From contig NZ_CANMRL010000001.1 in the NCBI RefSeq assembly GCF_947500255.1, positions 1,116,001-1,180,000 of the forward strand: a stretch of DNA of 64,000 bases. The letters run 5' to 3'. The number at the start of each line of letters is the position of its first letter. Position 1 is the first letter of the stretch. This DNA is from an uncultured Psychroserpens sp. (GTDB lineage: Bacteria > Bacteroidota > Bacteroidia > Flavobacteriales > Flavobacteriaceae). The notes under the pieces are model-generated. The model was not told where the DNA came from and did no database searches. It saw nothing but the letters and a program-made list of their open reading frames with translations. The position numbers and the translations under genes were made by a program. Shown in pieces: positions 19,624-29,839 of the stretch.

Positions 19624-21465
19624 ATGCCTAATCATAACTTAGTTGACTTTTTATCCAAAGTATCATTCTTCTCAGAGGTGTCAAAACAATCTCTTGAGAA
19701 CTTAATTGTGAATTCATCTGAGGAATCTTTTCGAAAAAATGACACGATTATAGCTAAAGAAACTATAGGAGATTCCATGTACGTTATTATAAATGGTGAA
19801 GTTAAAGTTCATGATAAAGAGCATCAATATGACATCCTTACAGAAGGTGAGTGTTTTGGTGAGTATGCTTTAATTGATAATAAGAAACGGTCGGCTTCAG
19901 TAACAGCTATAGAGCGAACAGATGTGCTTAAGATTGAGCGGGAAGATTTTTTAAATCTTATGAGTGCCGACAGTGGATTAGCACAAGGTGTTTTAGCTGT
20001 TATGATTAAGCGTCATAGAGAATTAGATACTATTCAAGAACGACTCTCGACATCTAAATTAGAACTCGAATTGGTAAGTTCTAAAATGAACGGACTCATA
20101 CAAGGCGCAATGGATGCCATTATTATGTTTGATCGTAATTTTAGAATTGTACTCACAAACCCTTCCGCGAATAAATTATTAGAGAATGATGATGCATTAC
20201 AGCGGAACATACTCTACTTTTTTGATGAAGAAAGTGCTGAAGTGATTGAATCACTAGTTAATGAGGCTGAAACGAATACGACCAAAACAATTAATAGCTT
20301 TATCCCAAATATTGTAAAGGTTATAGGGTCTAATGAAACAGAAACTCTAAATGAAGGTACTATTAGTAAGTTTGGAAATGAAACAGAAACGTTTTATACG
20401 CTTATTCTTAGAAACATAGAAGAGCGCATTGAAGCTGAAGATCAGATTAATTTTTTAACCAAGCAAGCACAGTATCTTAAAGAAGAAATTAAAGAGCTTA
20501 CTAATGATTATGGGATTGTTGCTGAAGATGTAAAAATGCAAAATGTTTTAAGTCTTATAAAACACGTTGCTCCTACCAATGCTACTGTTTTAATAAATGG
20601 AGAAACGGGAACAGGAAAAGAACTAGTCTCTAGAGCTATTCACGAAGCCAGCGACAGAAAGGATAAACCATTAGTACGAATTAATTGTGGTGCTATACCA
20701 GCTAACCTTATTGAAAGTGAATTATTCGGTCATAAAAAAGGAGCGTTTACTGGTGCAACAGCAGATAGAAAAGGAAGGTTTTTATTAGCTGACAAAGGCA
20801 CGATCTTTTTAGATGAAATTGGAGAAATGCCAATCGATCTACAACCCAAATTATTACGTGTTATTCAAGAAGGAGAATTTGACCCTGTAGGAAGTTCCGA
20901 AACTATTAAAGTTGATGTTCGCATTATCGCAGCGACACATAGAGATTTATTACAGCATGCTGCCGATGGTAAGTTTAGGGAAGATCTGTATTACCGACTT
21001 AATGTATTTCCAATTGAAGTTCCAGCATTAAGAGATAGGGGGAAAGACGTGTGCTTAATCGCAGATCAAATGATTAAAGGCTTTTCTAAGAAAATGAATA
21101 AACCATTAGTTGATTTGTCCGAAACAGATAAATCAGTGTTGATGTCTTATCACTGGCCAGGAAATGTTCGTGAACTTCAAAACTTGATAGAGCGTGCTAT
21201 TATTGTATCTAAAGATGGTACTATTAAATTTAAGGATATTATACCAGATAAGCGCTCTGATAAAGAGCTCTCACAAGAACAACAAGAAGATAAAATCTAT
21301 ACTGCAAAAGAGTTACTTACTCTCGAAAAAGAAAATATTCTAAAAGTGCTTAAGCAAACACGCTGGAAAATTTCAGGAAAAAATGGTGCGGCTGAACGTC
21401 TTCAATTACCCGCAACCACATTAGCTTCCAAAATCAAAGCTTTAGGTATAGAGCGACCTATCTAA
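19624..21465 (+). CDS. Sigma-54 enhancer-binding protein with N-terminal cyclic-nucleotide-binding domain
   Basis: 613 aa. CNB/CRP-like domain (about 8-125) with the phosphate-binding cassette [19 protein letters not shown], including the Arg expected to contact the cyclic phosphate. A PAS-like domain (about 155-280) follows. The AAA+ activator domain (about 305-545) has Walker A GETGTGKE, the GAFTGA sigma-54 contact loop and Walker [12 protein letters not shown] Fis-type HTH (about 575-613) ends the protein. It should drive RpoN promoters when it binds a cyclic nucleotide. Its neighbour is an adenylate cyclase, and three palindromes plus a -24/-12 promoter lie just downstream, so osmC/nifJ are the likely targets. 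Confidence 0.92.
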   Translation: MPNHNLVDFLSKVSFFSEVSKQSLENLIVNSSEESFRKNDTIIAKETIGDSMYVIINGEVKVHDKEHQYDILTEGECFGEYALIDNKKRSASVTAIERTDVLKIEREDFLNLMSADSGLAQGVLAVMIKRHRELDTIQERLSTSKLELELVSSKMNGLIQGAMDAIIMFDRNFRIVLTNPSANKLLENDDALQRNILYFFDEESAEVIESLVNEAETNTTKTINSFIPNIVKVIGSNETETLNEGTISKFGNETETFYTLILRNIEERIEAEDQINFLTKQAQYLKEEIKELTNDYGIVAEDVKMQNVLSLIKHVAPTNATVLINGETGTGKELVSRAIHEASDRKDKPLVRINCGAIPANLIESELFGHKKGAFTGATADRKGRFLLADKGTIFLDEIGEMPIDLQPKLLRVIQEGEFDPVGSSETIKVDVRIIAATHRDLLQHAADGKFREDLYYRLNVFPIEVPALRDRGKDVCLIADQMIKGFSKKMNKPLVDLSETDKSVLMSYHWPGNVRELQNLIERAIIVSKDGTIKFKDIIPDKRSDKELSQEQQEDKIYTAKELLTLEKENILKVLKQTRWKISGKNGAAERLQLPATTLASKIKALGIERPI

Positions 21466-21468
21466 TTA

Positions 21469-21520
21469 ACGACATCTCGTAAAAACCAAAACGAAATATC
21501 GTTATTATACGAATTTTCGT
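21469..21520. promoter_or_regulatory. Array of three ACGA-N4-TCGT palindromes (probable activator sites)
   Basis: ACGACATCTCGT (21469-21480), ACGAAATATCGT (21491-21502) and ACGAATTTTCGT (21509-21520) are identical half-sites with a 4-nt centre. Centre spacings are 22 and 18 bp, about two helical turns. They sit 60-111 bp upstream of the -24 element, the usual place for sigma-54 activator sites. Confidence 0.75.
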
Positions 21521-21579
21521 TTCATGTAATTATCCTTAAAATCATTGTAAAACATTGATTTTCAATATTTTATATTGTT

Positions 21580-21594
21580 TGGCACACCATTGGC
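21580..21594 (+). promoter_or_regulatory. Sigma-54 (-24/-12) promoter of osmC
   Basis: TGGCACACCATTGGC matches the consensus TGGCAC-N5-TTGC, with GG (21581-21582) and GC (21593-21594) exactly 12 nt apart as required. Predicted start near 21605, 35 nt before the osmC ATG. Confidence 0.85.
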
Positions 21595-21639
21595 TTTAGA
21601 TAGGTCAAATAAAATGTTTAACAAATAAAATTTAAAACA

Positions 21640-22194
21640 ATGATTACAACAGCAAACATTAAAAACGGAGTAAATGTAGACCAATTAGTAGAGACTATTG
21701 GAGCAGTTCAAACAAATCCAGAATTAGCAAAGTTTCAATTCAGAGCCAAAAACAATTGGATAGATGGAGGACATTGCGTATCAAGTATTAAAGGCTTTTA
21801 TGGTGTTGGCGCAGAAGACACTTCCAGAGAAGACACGTTTACGATGGAGTGTAGCCATCCTAATGTATTATTAGGACAAGATGAAGCAGCAACTCCTCCA
21901 GAAGTATTACTACATTCTTTGGGTTCTTGCTTAACTGGTGCGATGGTTTATCATGCAGCTGCTAACGGTGTTAATATTGATAGCGCTTCATCATCTTTAG
22001 AAGGTAATGCAGACTTACAAGGGTTTTTAGGTTTAGATCCAGAAGTACGTATGGGATTTGATGGGATCAAGTTCACTTTAAAAGTAAAATCTGATGCCTC
22101 GGTTCAAGACTTAGAGAAATTTGCAAAATTCTCACCTGTCTTTGATATGATTAGCAACCCTACTCCAATTTCAATTGAAATTGTTAAGGAGTAA
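21640..22194 (+). CDS. OsmC family peroxiredoxin-like protein
   Basis: 184 aa. OsmC/Ohr fold with GQDEAATPPEVLLHSLGSCLTGAMVYHA, containing the catalytic Cys of the second motif; the first redox Cys may be that in FTMECSHPN. These proteins reduce organic hydroperoxides or handle reactive sulfur. First gene behind the sigma-54 promoter, and separated from nifJ by a hairpin, so expressed under control of the CNB activator (inference). An oxidant-protective protein next to an oxygen-sensitive ferredoxin oxidoreductase makes functional sense. Confidence 0.88.
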   Translation: MITTANIKNGVNVDQLVETIGAVQTNPELAKFQFRAKNNWIDGGHCVSSIKGFYGVGAEDTSREDTFTMECSHPNVLLGQDEAATPPEVLLHSLGSCLTGAMVYHAAANGVNIDSASSSLEGNADLQGFLGLDPEVRMGFDGIKFTLKVKSDASVQDLEKFAKFSPVFDMISNPTPISIEIVKE

Positions 22195-22206
22195 CTATTA
22201 ATTTTG

Positions 22207-22240
22207 AAAAAGGCTACTAAATCTAAGAGTAGCCTTTTTT
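22207..22240 (+). terminator. Terminator/attenuator between osmC and nifJ
   Basis: AAAAAGGCTACT/AGTAGCCTTTTTT stem with T-run, only 18 nt before the nifJ ATG. There is no room for a normal promoter after it, so it likely acts as a partial terminator. Confidence 0.75.
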
Positions 22241-22258
22241 CTTAGCTCAACTCAAGCA

Positions 22259-25200
22259 ATGAAATCACAACATCAAATTATTAATGCAAATCAAGCTGTA
22301 GCGCATATTGCTTATAGAACCAATGATGTATTTCCAATCTATCCAATTACACCATCTTCTGAAATGGCCGAATTAGTTGAAGAGTGGAATGCAACAGGTC
22401 GAACAAATAATTTTGGAACGCTTCCATCAGTTTTTGAAATGCAAAGTGAAGCTGGTGTTGCAGGCGCTATGCATGGAGTGCTTCAAACAGGATCTCTATG
22501 CACAACTTTTACAGCATCACAAGGTTTATTACTCATGTTACCAAACATGTATAAGATTGCAGGCGAGTTAACACCAAATGTGATTCATGTAGCAACGCGA
22601 AGTATTGCAACGCATGCCTTGTCCATTTTTGGAGATCACAGTGATATCATGGCCGTAAGAAGCTCTGGTTATGCCATGCTTGGAGCAGCATCTGTTCAGG
22701 AAGCGCATGATTTTGCCTTAATTTCTCAAGCAGCTACATTAACATCTCGAGTGCCATTTGTACACTTTTTTGATGGTTTCAGAACGTCTCACGAAACGTC
22801 TAAAATTGAAATGATCTCTGATGGGGTGATTTCAAAACTTATAGATTCAAATCAGATTGATGCACATCGGGACAGAGCCTTAAACCCTAATAATCCCGTT
22901 TTGAGAGGAACATCTCAAGGTTCCGATGTGTTTTTTCAAAGCAGAGAAGCTACAAATCGTTATTACAATGTATGTCCAGAAATTGTTCAAGATAAAATGA
23001 ACGAATTTGCAAACCTTACAGGAAGACACTATCAACTTTTTGATTATGTAGGTCATCCAAATGCAGAACAGGTTATTATAACGATGGCTTCATCAACAGA
23101 AACAGTTGAAGAAACAATTAAACAATTAAACAATAAAGGTGAAAAATACGGACTTGTTAAAGTGCGATTATTTAGACCCTTTAGCACAAAACACCTTGTA
23201 GAAGCATTGCCATTAACGTGCAAATCTATTGCTGTTTTAGATCGAACAAAAGAACCAGGAGCATCTGGAGAGCCTTTGTATTTAGATATTTGTCAGTCGG
23301 TTTTTGAAGCGTATCAAAACAACAGCTTAGCCGTATTGCCTAAAATTATTGGAGGACGTTATGGGTTGTCGTCAAAAGAGTTTACACCTGCCATGGTCAA
23401 TGCGGTTTATAATAATTTAAAAAGCAACCAGTCACAAGATAATTTTACAGTTGGAATACTAGATGATATAACTCATTTGAGCTTGTCTGTGGATGAGAAA
23501 TTCGAGTTAGAAACAGAGAGTTTTCAAGCTGTGTTTTATACTGAAAAATCAACTATTGAAGACAACGAGTACACAAGCATATCTCACGTTATTGGTAGGA
23601 AAAAAATGAATTATGTACAATCCTATACTGAGCTTGATTATAAAAAATCACAATCACGACAAGTCAATCATTTACGTATTAATTCAAAACCAATAAAGGT
23701 GCCATATTTAATTTCTAATGCCGATTTTATTGCTTGCCAAAATGTATACTTCACTGAAAAAGACAATGTATTACAACAGATAAAACTACAAGGAACCTTA
23801 CTGGTTAATTCTTCACTATCGTCTCAAGCATTTTGGCAATCACTTTCAGCAAACACTCAAGAAATTATTATAAAAAAAGAGGTTGCGTTATATACCGTAG
23901 ATCTAAAAAACATAAAATCAAATTTTAATCTAGGATCATCAAAAATTTCAACATTTGATGCTTGCTTCTTGTTTCTAAATAATGGCTTTGTATATTCTAG
24001 TGCTTTAGCAGAGCTGAGCACACAAATTGTTGAGGTAGATACATCAATTCAAACGAATTTTAACCCAATTCAAACTGATAATAACAAAGCGTTTTCACCA
24101 ATGCTTTTAGATAAGTTATTACTAGACAACAATGAAACAATTTTTGTTAGTGATCTTCCTGTTGATGGCACGTTTCAAACTAATACATCTCAATATAATC
24201 CCAATAGATGTTCTGAAATGATAGCACAATGGAACTCAAACGCTTGTATCCAATGTGGAGCTTGTAGTATGGCTTGCCCTTTAGGAGCACTCCGTATAAA
24301 AGTCTTTAGTGATACAGAATTAGAAAAAGCACCATCAGACTTTGAATCGGTTGTTTCAAAAGAATTCAAAGAAAAGAATTTCAGCATTCAGGTCAACAGT
24401 AGTCAATGCAATGCATGTAATAACTGTATTGATGCCTGTGACGTTAATGCGCTCAAACTAGTAGACAATACTAATAAGAAAAATGACAATTGGAATTATT
24501 TTGATGCCCTTCCAGAATTGAGTCGAACAAAAATTGACGTGACTAAAGTGAGCCAGCAACAATTACAAGAACCATTATTCAAATATGCTACTGGTGATGA
24601 TGGCTGTGGTGAATCACCTTACTTAAAATTGTTATCTCAATTATTTGGTGATCGCTTGTTGGTCGCCAATGCTACAGGAGCTAGCTCAATTTTTGGAGGT
24701 GCTTTGCCAACAACACCTTGGTCTAAAAACCTTCAAGGGAAAGGTCCTGCCTGGTCCAACTCTTTATTTGAGGACAATGCCGAATTTGGGCTGGGATTTA
24801 GATTGTCAATAGATCAACAAGAAGCCGAAGCCAAGCGATTGCTTAAAAGCATGATGAACACCATAGATTTTGATTTGGTACATGATATCATATCTGCGAA
24901 GCAACATTCGGAAATAGAGATTATTCAGCAACGAAAGCGCGTTAAAGAACTTAAAGCTATTCTAAAAACAATGGATTTAAATGAAGCAGAAGCGCTTTTG
25001 AAAATTGCTGATAGCTTGATTAAGAAAAGCGTTTGGTGTGTTGGAGGAGATGGTTGGGCCTATGATATTGGTTTTGGAGGTTTAGACCATGTTATAGCAT
25101 CGGGCAAAAATATAAACATCTTAATTTTAGACAATGAGGTGTATTCAAATACAGGCGGACAAATGTCTAAGTCCACACCATTTGGAGCTGCTGCAAAATT

Positions 25201-25732
25201 TGGGTTTAACGGAAAATCAAAACAAAAGAAAGATTTGGGCTTAATGGCCATGACCTATGGAGATGTGTATGTAGCATCTGTGGCTATTGGTGCTAATCAA
25301 GAACAAACTTTAAAGGCTTTTATTGAGGCCGAAAACTATGATGGTCCCTCAATTATTATAGCGTATACACATAGTAAATCGCATGGTATTGATATGAAAA
25401 ACCCGAGCCAGTATCATAAAGCAGCAGTGAATTCTGGGCAATGGCTATTGTACAGAAATGACCCTAGACGAGAAGAAAATAATTTGAATGCGATGCAATT
25501 AGATTCTGATTGTCCAAGTATAAGAATTCAAGACTATTTAAAATTAGAAGGACGTTTTTCAAAACTCTTCGACCAAGATCAAGATCAATTCGATCATATG
25601 ATGAGACACATTCAAAAACAAGTGGATCAACGATTTGATAGATATTTGACATTGGCTAATAACAAACCTATTCATAGAGACCAGTTGCTGCAAAAAGCTA
25701 AAATAGGACAGCAGTTGGTTTACAGGAAATAA
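22259..25732 (+). CDS. nifJ: Pyruvate:ferredoxin (flavodoxin) oxidoreductase, single-chain
   Basis: 1157 aa, normal size for the fused enzyme. Domain order: pyrimidine/TPP domain I (ANQAVAHIAYRTNDVFPIYPITPSSEMAE), domain II, gamma-type domain, a two-[4Fe-4S] ferredoxin domain (CIQCGACSMACP and CNACNNCIDAC), and the C-terminal TPP-binding domain (GGDGWAYDIGFGGLDH, DNEVYSNTGGQMSKSTPFG). GDDGCGESPY supplies a proximal-cluster Cys. Converts pyruvate and CoA to acetyl-CoA, CO2 and reduced ferredoxin. In a largely aerobic family it suggests microaerobic or redox-balancing use. Follows osmC behind a sigma-54 promoter. Confidence 0.95.
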   Translation: MKSQHQIINANQAVAHIAYRTNDVFPIYPITPSSEMAELVEEWNATGRTNNFGTLPSVFEMQSEAGVAGAMHGVLQTGSLCTTFTASQGLLLMLPNMYKIAGELTPNVIHVATRSIATHALSIFGDHSDIMAVRSSGYAMLGAASVQEAHDFALISQAATLTSRVPFVHFFDGFRTSHETSKIEMISDGVISKLIDSNQIDAHRDRALNPNNPVLRGTSQGSDVFFQSREATNRYYNVCPEIVQDKMNEFANLTGRHYQLFDYVGHPNAEQVIITMASSTETVEETIKQLNNKGEKYGLVKVRLFRPFSTKHLVEALPLTCKSIAVLDRTKEPGASGEPLYLDICQSVFEAYQNNSLAVLPKIIGGRYGLSSKEFTPAMVNAVYNNLKSNQSQDNFTVGILDDITHLSLSVDEKFELETESFQAVFYTEKSTIEDNEYTSISHVIGRKKMNYVQSYTELDYKKSQSRQVNHLRINSKPIKVPYLISNADFIACQNVYFTEKDNVLQQIKLQGTLLVNSSLSSQAFWQSLSANTQEIIIKKEVALYTVDLKNIKSNFNLGSSKISTFDACFLFLNNGFVYSSALAELSTQIVEVDTSIQTNFNPIQTDNNKAFSPMLLDKLLLDNNETIFVSDLPVDGTFQTNTSQYNPNRCSEMIAQWNSNACIQCGACSMACPLGALRIKVFSDTELEKAPSDFESVVSKEFKEKNFSIQVNSSQCNACNNCIDACDVNALKLVDNTNKKNDNWNYFDALPELSRTKIDVTKVSQQQLQEPLFKYATGDDGCGESPYLKLLSQLFGDRLLVANATGASSIFGGALPTTPWSKNLQGKGPAWSNSLFEDNAEFGLGFRLSIDQQEAEAKRLLKSMMNTIDFDLVHDIISAKQHSEIEIIQQRKRVKELKAILKTMDLNEAEALLKIADSLIKKSVWCVGGDGWAYDIGFGGLDHVIASGKNINILILDNEVYSNTGGQMSKSTPFGAAAKFGFNGKSKQKKDLGLMAMTYGDVYVASVAIGANQEQTLKAFIEAENYDGPSIIIAYTHSKSHGIDMKNPSQYHKAAVNSGQWLLYRNDPRREENNLNAMQLDSDCPSIRIQDYLKLEGRFSKLFDQDQDQFDHMMRHIQKQVDQRFDRYLTLANNKPIHRDQLLQKAKIGQQLVYRK

Positions 25733-25759
25733 TTAATAGTATTTACCAATTTTATATGA

Positions 25760-25788
25760 GGCTTTAGTATTTACTAAGGTCTTTTTTT
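25760..25788 (+). terminator. Weak terminator after nifJ
   Basis: GGCTTTAG/CTAAGGTC stem with two G:T pairs, loop TATTTA, then a T-run. Confidence 0.5.
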
Positions 25789-25871
25789 ATGCCTAAACCC
25801 ATTTTCCAAACGAATTCTAAACCATCCTTAACGAATTCTAGAAGCACCCAAATTTCACTTTAATGCCAACA

Positions 25872-25879
25872 TATCTTTG
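25872..25879 (+). promoter_or_regulatory. Bacteroidota -7 element upstream of SH3 protein
   Basis: TATCTTTG fits TAnnTTTG, 39 nt before the ATG at 25918. No clear -33 TTG. Confidence 0.4.
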
Positions 25880-25917
25880 AAGTATCAAACAAGTATAAAC
25901 CCATAAAACAGAATACT

Positions 25918-26661
25918 ATGAAAACTTTAAAGAACACCCAAACCGAAAACAAAACACAAACAAGAGTATCTAAACTCTTTCAAGCCGTAATGATTTTAGC
26001 AATGCTATTTATTGCTTCAGATATTTACGGTCAAACCAAAGAAGTAGAATTTGATGTCTATACTAATTCTGCAGCTAATGCCACACAATATTTATTAGGT
26101 GACGATGTCGCTTTAAGAGATTGTGCTTCGGTACACTGCGAAAAATTAACAACCGTTAATATTGGCACACGAGTAAGATTACTAGCAAAAAGTGAAAATG
26201 CACAAACGATTAATGGCGTAACAAGTAGATTTTATAAAATTAAAATGGGACCTCAAGTTGGATGGATCTGGGGAGGACTCATCTCACAAAAAACAATGGT
26301 AAGCCAAATGAACCCTGAAATTAAATTTGTATTTGGTGAAGCAGGTGTAGACTATAAAGGCTATAAGCGTTTTCAACTAAGAGCAGTAAGAAATGGTGTT
26401 GAGATCGATAAGATCTTTGTAAAGTCTGAAACATTAAACCATGAATTGGTAAGCATTATTGACAAGCAAGACAACAAATATGGTACAGACGTAATTACCT
26501 TATGCAGCAATGAAGGTGAAAGCTGTGATACGACAGATAGTAAATCCTATGTCGTATTCAAAGACAATAAATTAATGCAAACGTCTACACTAGTAGCTCT
26601 AGAAAAAGTAAAACTTCAAAAAGCAAACTATGCGTTCTCTTGTGAACTTGATAATGAATAA
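25918..26661 (+). CDS. Exported SH3-like domain protein
   Basis: 247 aa. A membrane/signal segment at about 25-42 (VMILAMLFIASDIYGQ) is preceded by an unusually long polar N-terminus rich in Thr/Lys/Gln. A bacterial SH3-type domain spans about 60-125 (LRDCASVHCEKLTTVNIGTRVRLLAKS, FYKIKMGPQVGWIWGGLIS). The C-terminal half is unassigned and contains several Cys. SH3b domains usually bind peptidoglycan peptides or act as adaptors. Lies alone before a terminator. Confidence 0.75.
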   Translation: MKTLKNTQTENKTQTRVSKLFQAVMILAMLFIASDIYGQTKEVEFDVYTNSAANATQYLLGDDVALRDCASVHCEKLTTVNIGTRVRLLAKSENAQTINGVTSRFYKIKMGPQVGWIWGGLISQKTMVSQMNPEIKFVFGEAGVDYKGYKRFQLRAVRNGVEIDKIFVKSETLNHELVSIIDKQDNKYGTDVITLCSNEGESCDTTDSKSYVVFKDNKLMQTSTLVALEKVKLQKANYAFSCELDNE

Positions 26662-26693
26662 TAAAATTAGTTGATGTTGTGATTCATGTTTTT

Positions 26694-26728
26694 AGCGCTG
26701 TATATCTTTTTAGAGTACAGCGCTTTTA
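26694..26728 (+). terminator. Rho-independent terminator
   Basis: AGCGCTGTA/TACAGCGCT perfect 9-bp stem, then TTTT. Confidence 0.75.
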
Positions 26729-26810
26729 GCCGTTTAAAAAAAATGTGCATACTTCAAGTGCAAAAACTCCGTTCAAAATTGTAAGTTGCATTGAAATCAT
26801 AAAACCAGAA

Positions 26811-29800
26811 TTGAAATTAAAAATAACATATAAATTCTTTGTTCTTTTTTTTGGAATAACACTTGCTTGTTATGCTCAAAATAAACAACTGCGCGCTTTT
26901 ACATTAGAAGATGGTTTGCCACAGTCGCAAGTATACGCGATGGCTCAAGATAACAAAGGCTATTTATGGTTGGGCACACAAGGTGGTGGTTTGGCTCGTT
27001 TTGATGGTAATAGTTTTAAAGTGTTTAATGAAACAAACGGATTATCATCAAATTACATCAACACATTAAACACAAAAAACAACAGATTATATATAGGTAC
27101 AAAACGAGGACTTAGCATAAAGCAAAAACACACGTTTATTAATATTGAAACACCTGAGGTCAACAAAATTTGTGAACTTAATGGGGACTTATTTTTATTA
27201 ACCCATCAAGGGCTATATCAGATTAAAAAAAATACAGTAGTAGAAAAAATAGAAATTCATCCCGAAATCGATACAATCCAGATCAAGGATATGATCTTTT
27301 TTGATGACTATTATTGGATTGCCACTCAAGATGGACTTTGGCAATTTAACGAGCTTAGCAATAACACATCATTTATTGAAAAAATAGAACGTAATGATTT
27401 TTCAGCTTTGGTAGGTTTTGACCATAAGATTTTTGCATCAACATTTAATGATGGCACCTTAGTGTTTGAATCTCAAAATTTTGACGATGCTGTTTTAATC
27501 CGAGAACCTTTACGTATTAATCACACGTCTATTTTAAACAATAATGAACTTTGGATTGCAACAGATAATGATGGTATTTCTGTGATCGATGCAACGACAA
27601 ATTCCGAGTTATTTACACTCAATGATGTTAATGGGCTTTCGGTACCAAATGTAAAACAAGTACTTCAGGATAGACAATCTAATATTTGGATTGCAACGTC
27701 TGGTGGTGGATTATACAAATACTTCCAAAACAACTTCAAGCATTTTAGTACAGAAACTGGTCTCAATGGAAACCGCGTCTATGCGGTGCATCACAGTAAT
27801 AATGCGATATGGATTTCAACCTCCGAAAAAGGATTAATGCGAATTGATAACTTTGGGATTCATAATATTGAAATTCCTGAAGCGTTTTCCGAAGTTAAAA
27901 TTAAAACGATAACAAGTGATCAAAACGAAAATATTTGGGCAGGTTCTGAAGGAAGAGGTTTATTGTTTCACGGAAAAGTGACTCTAGATTCTATTGCAAT
28001 AGATACATTAAAGCGAAGTAAAAAAAGGATTCCAAAAACTGTTGAGGTTTCAAAAGTGATAAGCACAGAAAACGGATTTCCTTTTGATGATTGGATTCGG
28101 AAAATACACATTGATAAAGACGGCATTTATGCGGCAACCTATTCTAGCGGAATTGTAAAGTTTAATTACAACCCCAAATTAGATAGTTTAATTATACATA
28201 AAACGTTTGCTACTCAAGACGGTATTGCAGATCTCTACATTAGAGATATGGTTAAAGATGATGCTAATCGCCTTTGGTACGCTACACGAAATGGTCAATT
28301 AGGTTATTTGCTTAATAATAAGATAACACATTTGGGCTCAGTTCTAGATCTTCAAACACCAATCAATAGCATATTGTTTCAAAATAACACCCTGTTTTTA
28401 GGTACTGCAGGAAAAGGTATTTGGTGGTCTAATGATGAAAACTTCAGCACATTTAAGAAACTTAAAGGAGCAAAAAAGGGATCTTCAGAAAACATATACC
28501 AACTTATTTTTGATGATCAAGGCTATCTTTGGGCAGGAACAGAGCGTGGTGTTGATAAATTAGAGTTAGATAAAGATAATGAGATCAAAGATGTTTTTTT
28601 CTTTGGAAGAAATGACGGGTTCTTAGGTATTGAAACGTGTTTGAATGCTGTAGATAAAGATAATAATGGTCATTTATGGTTTGGTGCATTATACGGCCTC
28701 ACCGAATATAGACCAGCCGAAAGTGACCGAGAGACCAAAAAACCAAACCTTTTTTTAGAAGATGTTAAAGTGGCTTATCGTAGTGTTGATTCTATTCGAT
28801 TATCGTCTTGGACAAACACTGACAAAGTTTTAAAGCTGAAACCCGATCAAAAGCAAGTGAGTTTTTCATTTAAAACAGTTGATATTGATCATCCTAATGG
28901 TGTCGAGTATCGCTACAAATTAAATGACAACGATTGGAGCCCTTGGTCTTCTAAAGACACTCAGGATTTTTCTGAACTAAATTTCGGAGCACACGATTTT
29001 CTGGTTCAATCTAGAAATCATCGTTGGAAAGAAAGTGAACCGCTTAGATTTTCTTTTTATATCGAAAGCCCATTGTATAAAAAAGGATGGTTTCAGTGGA
29101 CGATTATTGGTCTCACCATTTTAGGACTTATAGCGATAGCATATCAATATATTAAGCGTATTAAACGAAAAACCACTAAGGAAAAGGAACGTTTAGAATT
29201 AGAAAACCACCTGTTAACATTAGAGCAAAAGGCATTGCGTTTACAAATGAATCCGCATTTTATTTTTAATGTGCTTAATGGTATAAAAGCTATGGCTCCT
29301 ACAAAGCCAGAAAAAATGAACGAGACCGTAAATAGTTTTGCGACATTGCTTAGAGAAACTTTAGTGAATTCTAGAAAAGACACAATAAGTTTAGATCAGG
29401 AAATAAACACGTTACGTCATTATGTTGAGGTGGAACGCCTAATGGCCGAAAAACAATTTGAATACGACATAGTATTAAATACTGATTTAGATCCTGAAGA
29501 AATTTTAGTTCCTCCTATGCTTATTCAGCCTTTTGTAGAAAATGCAATCCGTCATGGGATTTTAAAAGGTCCTAGAGAAGGGGAGTTAAAAATTAAGTTT
29601 GATACCACTGATGACCTTTTAAAGGTGAGCATTACAGATAATGGCATTGGAATCTATAGTTCTCAACAACAAAAACCTAAGACCGATCATCAATCTATGG
29701 CGCTTAAAGTAACAAGAGAACGATTAGAATCTATCTCAGGTAAAAACGCTTTAGAGATTTCAGAAATAAAAAACAACGACGGAAGTATTGGTGGCACGAC

Positions 29801-29837
29801 CATTGTATTTAAAATTCCGTTAGAAACCGATTACTAA
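26811..29837 (+). CDS. Two-component propeller sensor histidine kinase (LytS type)
   Basis: About 1008 aa from the TTG at 26811, which gives a clean signal peptide (KITYKFFVLFFGITLACYAQ); the longer frame from a GTG at 26745 has 22 extra residues. Two seven-bladed Reg_prop propellers (repeats like VYAMAQDNKGYLWLGTQGGG), a Y_Y_Y domain (KQVSFSFKTVDIDHPNGVEYRY), a membrane helix near 775, then a His_kinase domain with H-box NPHFIFNVLNGIKAM, N-box PPMLIQPFVENAIRHGI and TDNGIGI. The output is a separate LytTR regulator 2 nt downstream rather than a fused AraC domain as in hybrid systems. Ligand unknown; glycans are common for this class. Confidence 0.88.
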   Translation: MKLKITYKFFVLFFGITLACYAQNKQLRAFTLEDGLPQSQVYAMAQDNKGYLWLGTQGGGLARFDGNSFKVFNETNGLSSNYINTLNTKNNRLYIGTKRGLSIKQKHTFINIETPEVNKICELNGDLFLLTHQGLYQIKKNTVVEKIEIHPEIDTIQIKDMIFFDDYYWIATQDGLWQFNELSNNTSFIEKIERNDFSALVGFDHKIFASTFNDGTLVFESQNFDDAVLIREPLRINHTSILNNNELWIATDNDGISVIDATTNSELFTLNDVNGLSVPNVKQVLQDRQSNIWIATSGGGLYKYFQNNFKHFSTETGLNGNRVYAVHHSNNAIWISTSEKGLMRIDNFGIHNIEIPEAFSEVKIKTITSDQNENIWAGSEGRGLLFHGKVTLDSIAIDTLKRSKKRIPKTVEVSKVISTENGFPFDDWIRKIHIDKDGIYAATYSSGIVKFNYNPKLDSLIIHKTFATQDGIADLYIRDMVKDDANRLWYATRNGQLGYLLNNKITHLGSVLDLQTPINSILFQNNTLFLGTAGKGIWWSNDENFSTFKKLKGAKKGSSENIYQLIFDDQGYLWAGTERGVDKLELDKDNEIKDVFFFGRNDGFLGIETCLNAVDKDNNGHLWFGALYGLTEYRPAESDRETKKPNLFLEDVKVAYRSVDSIRLSSWTNTDKVLKLKPDQKQVSFSFKTVDIDHPNGVEYRYKLNDNDWSPWSSKDTQDFSELNFGAHDFLVQSRNHRWKESEPLRFSFYIESPLYKKGWFQWTIIGLTILGLIAIAYQYIKRIKRKTTKEKERLELENHLLTLEQKALRLQMNPHFIFNVLNGIKAMAPTKPEKMNETVNSFATLLRETLVNSRKDTISLDQEINTLRHYVEVERLMAEKQFEYDIVLNTDLDPEEILVPPMLIQPFVENAIRHGILKGPREGELKIKFDTTDDLLKVSITDNGIGIYSSQQQKPKTDHQSMALKVTRERLESISGKNALEISEIKNNDGSIGGTTIVFKIPLETDY

Positions 29838-29839
29838 AT

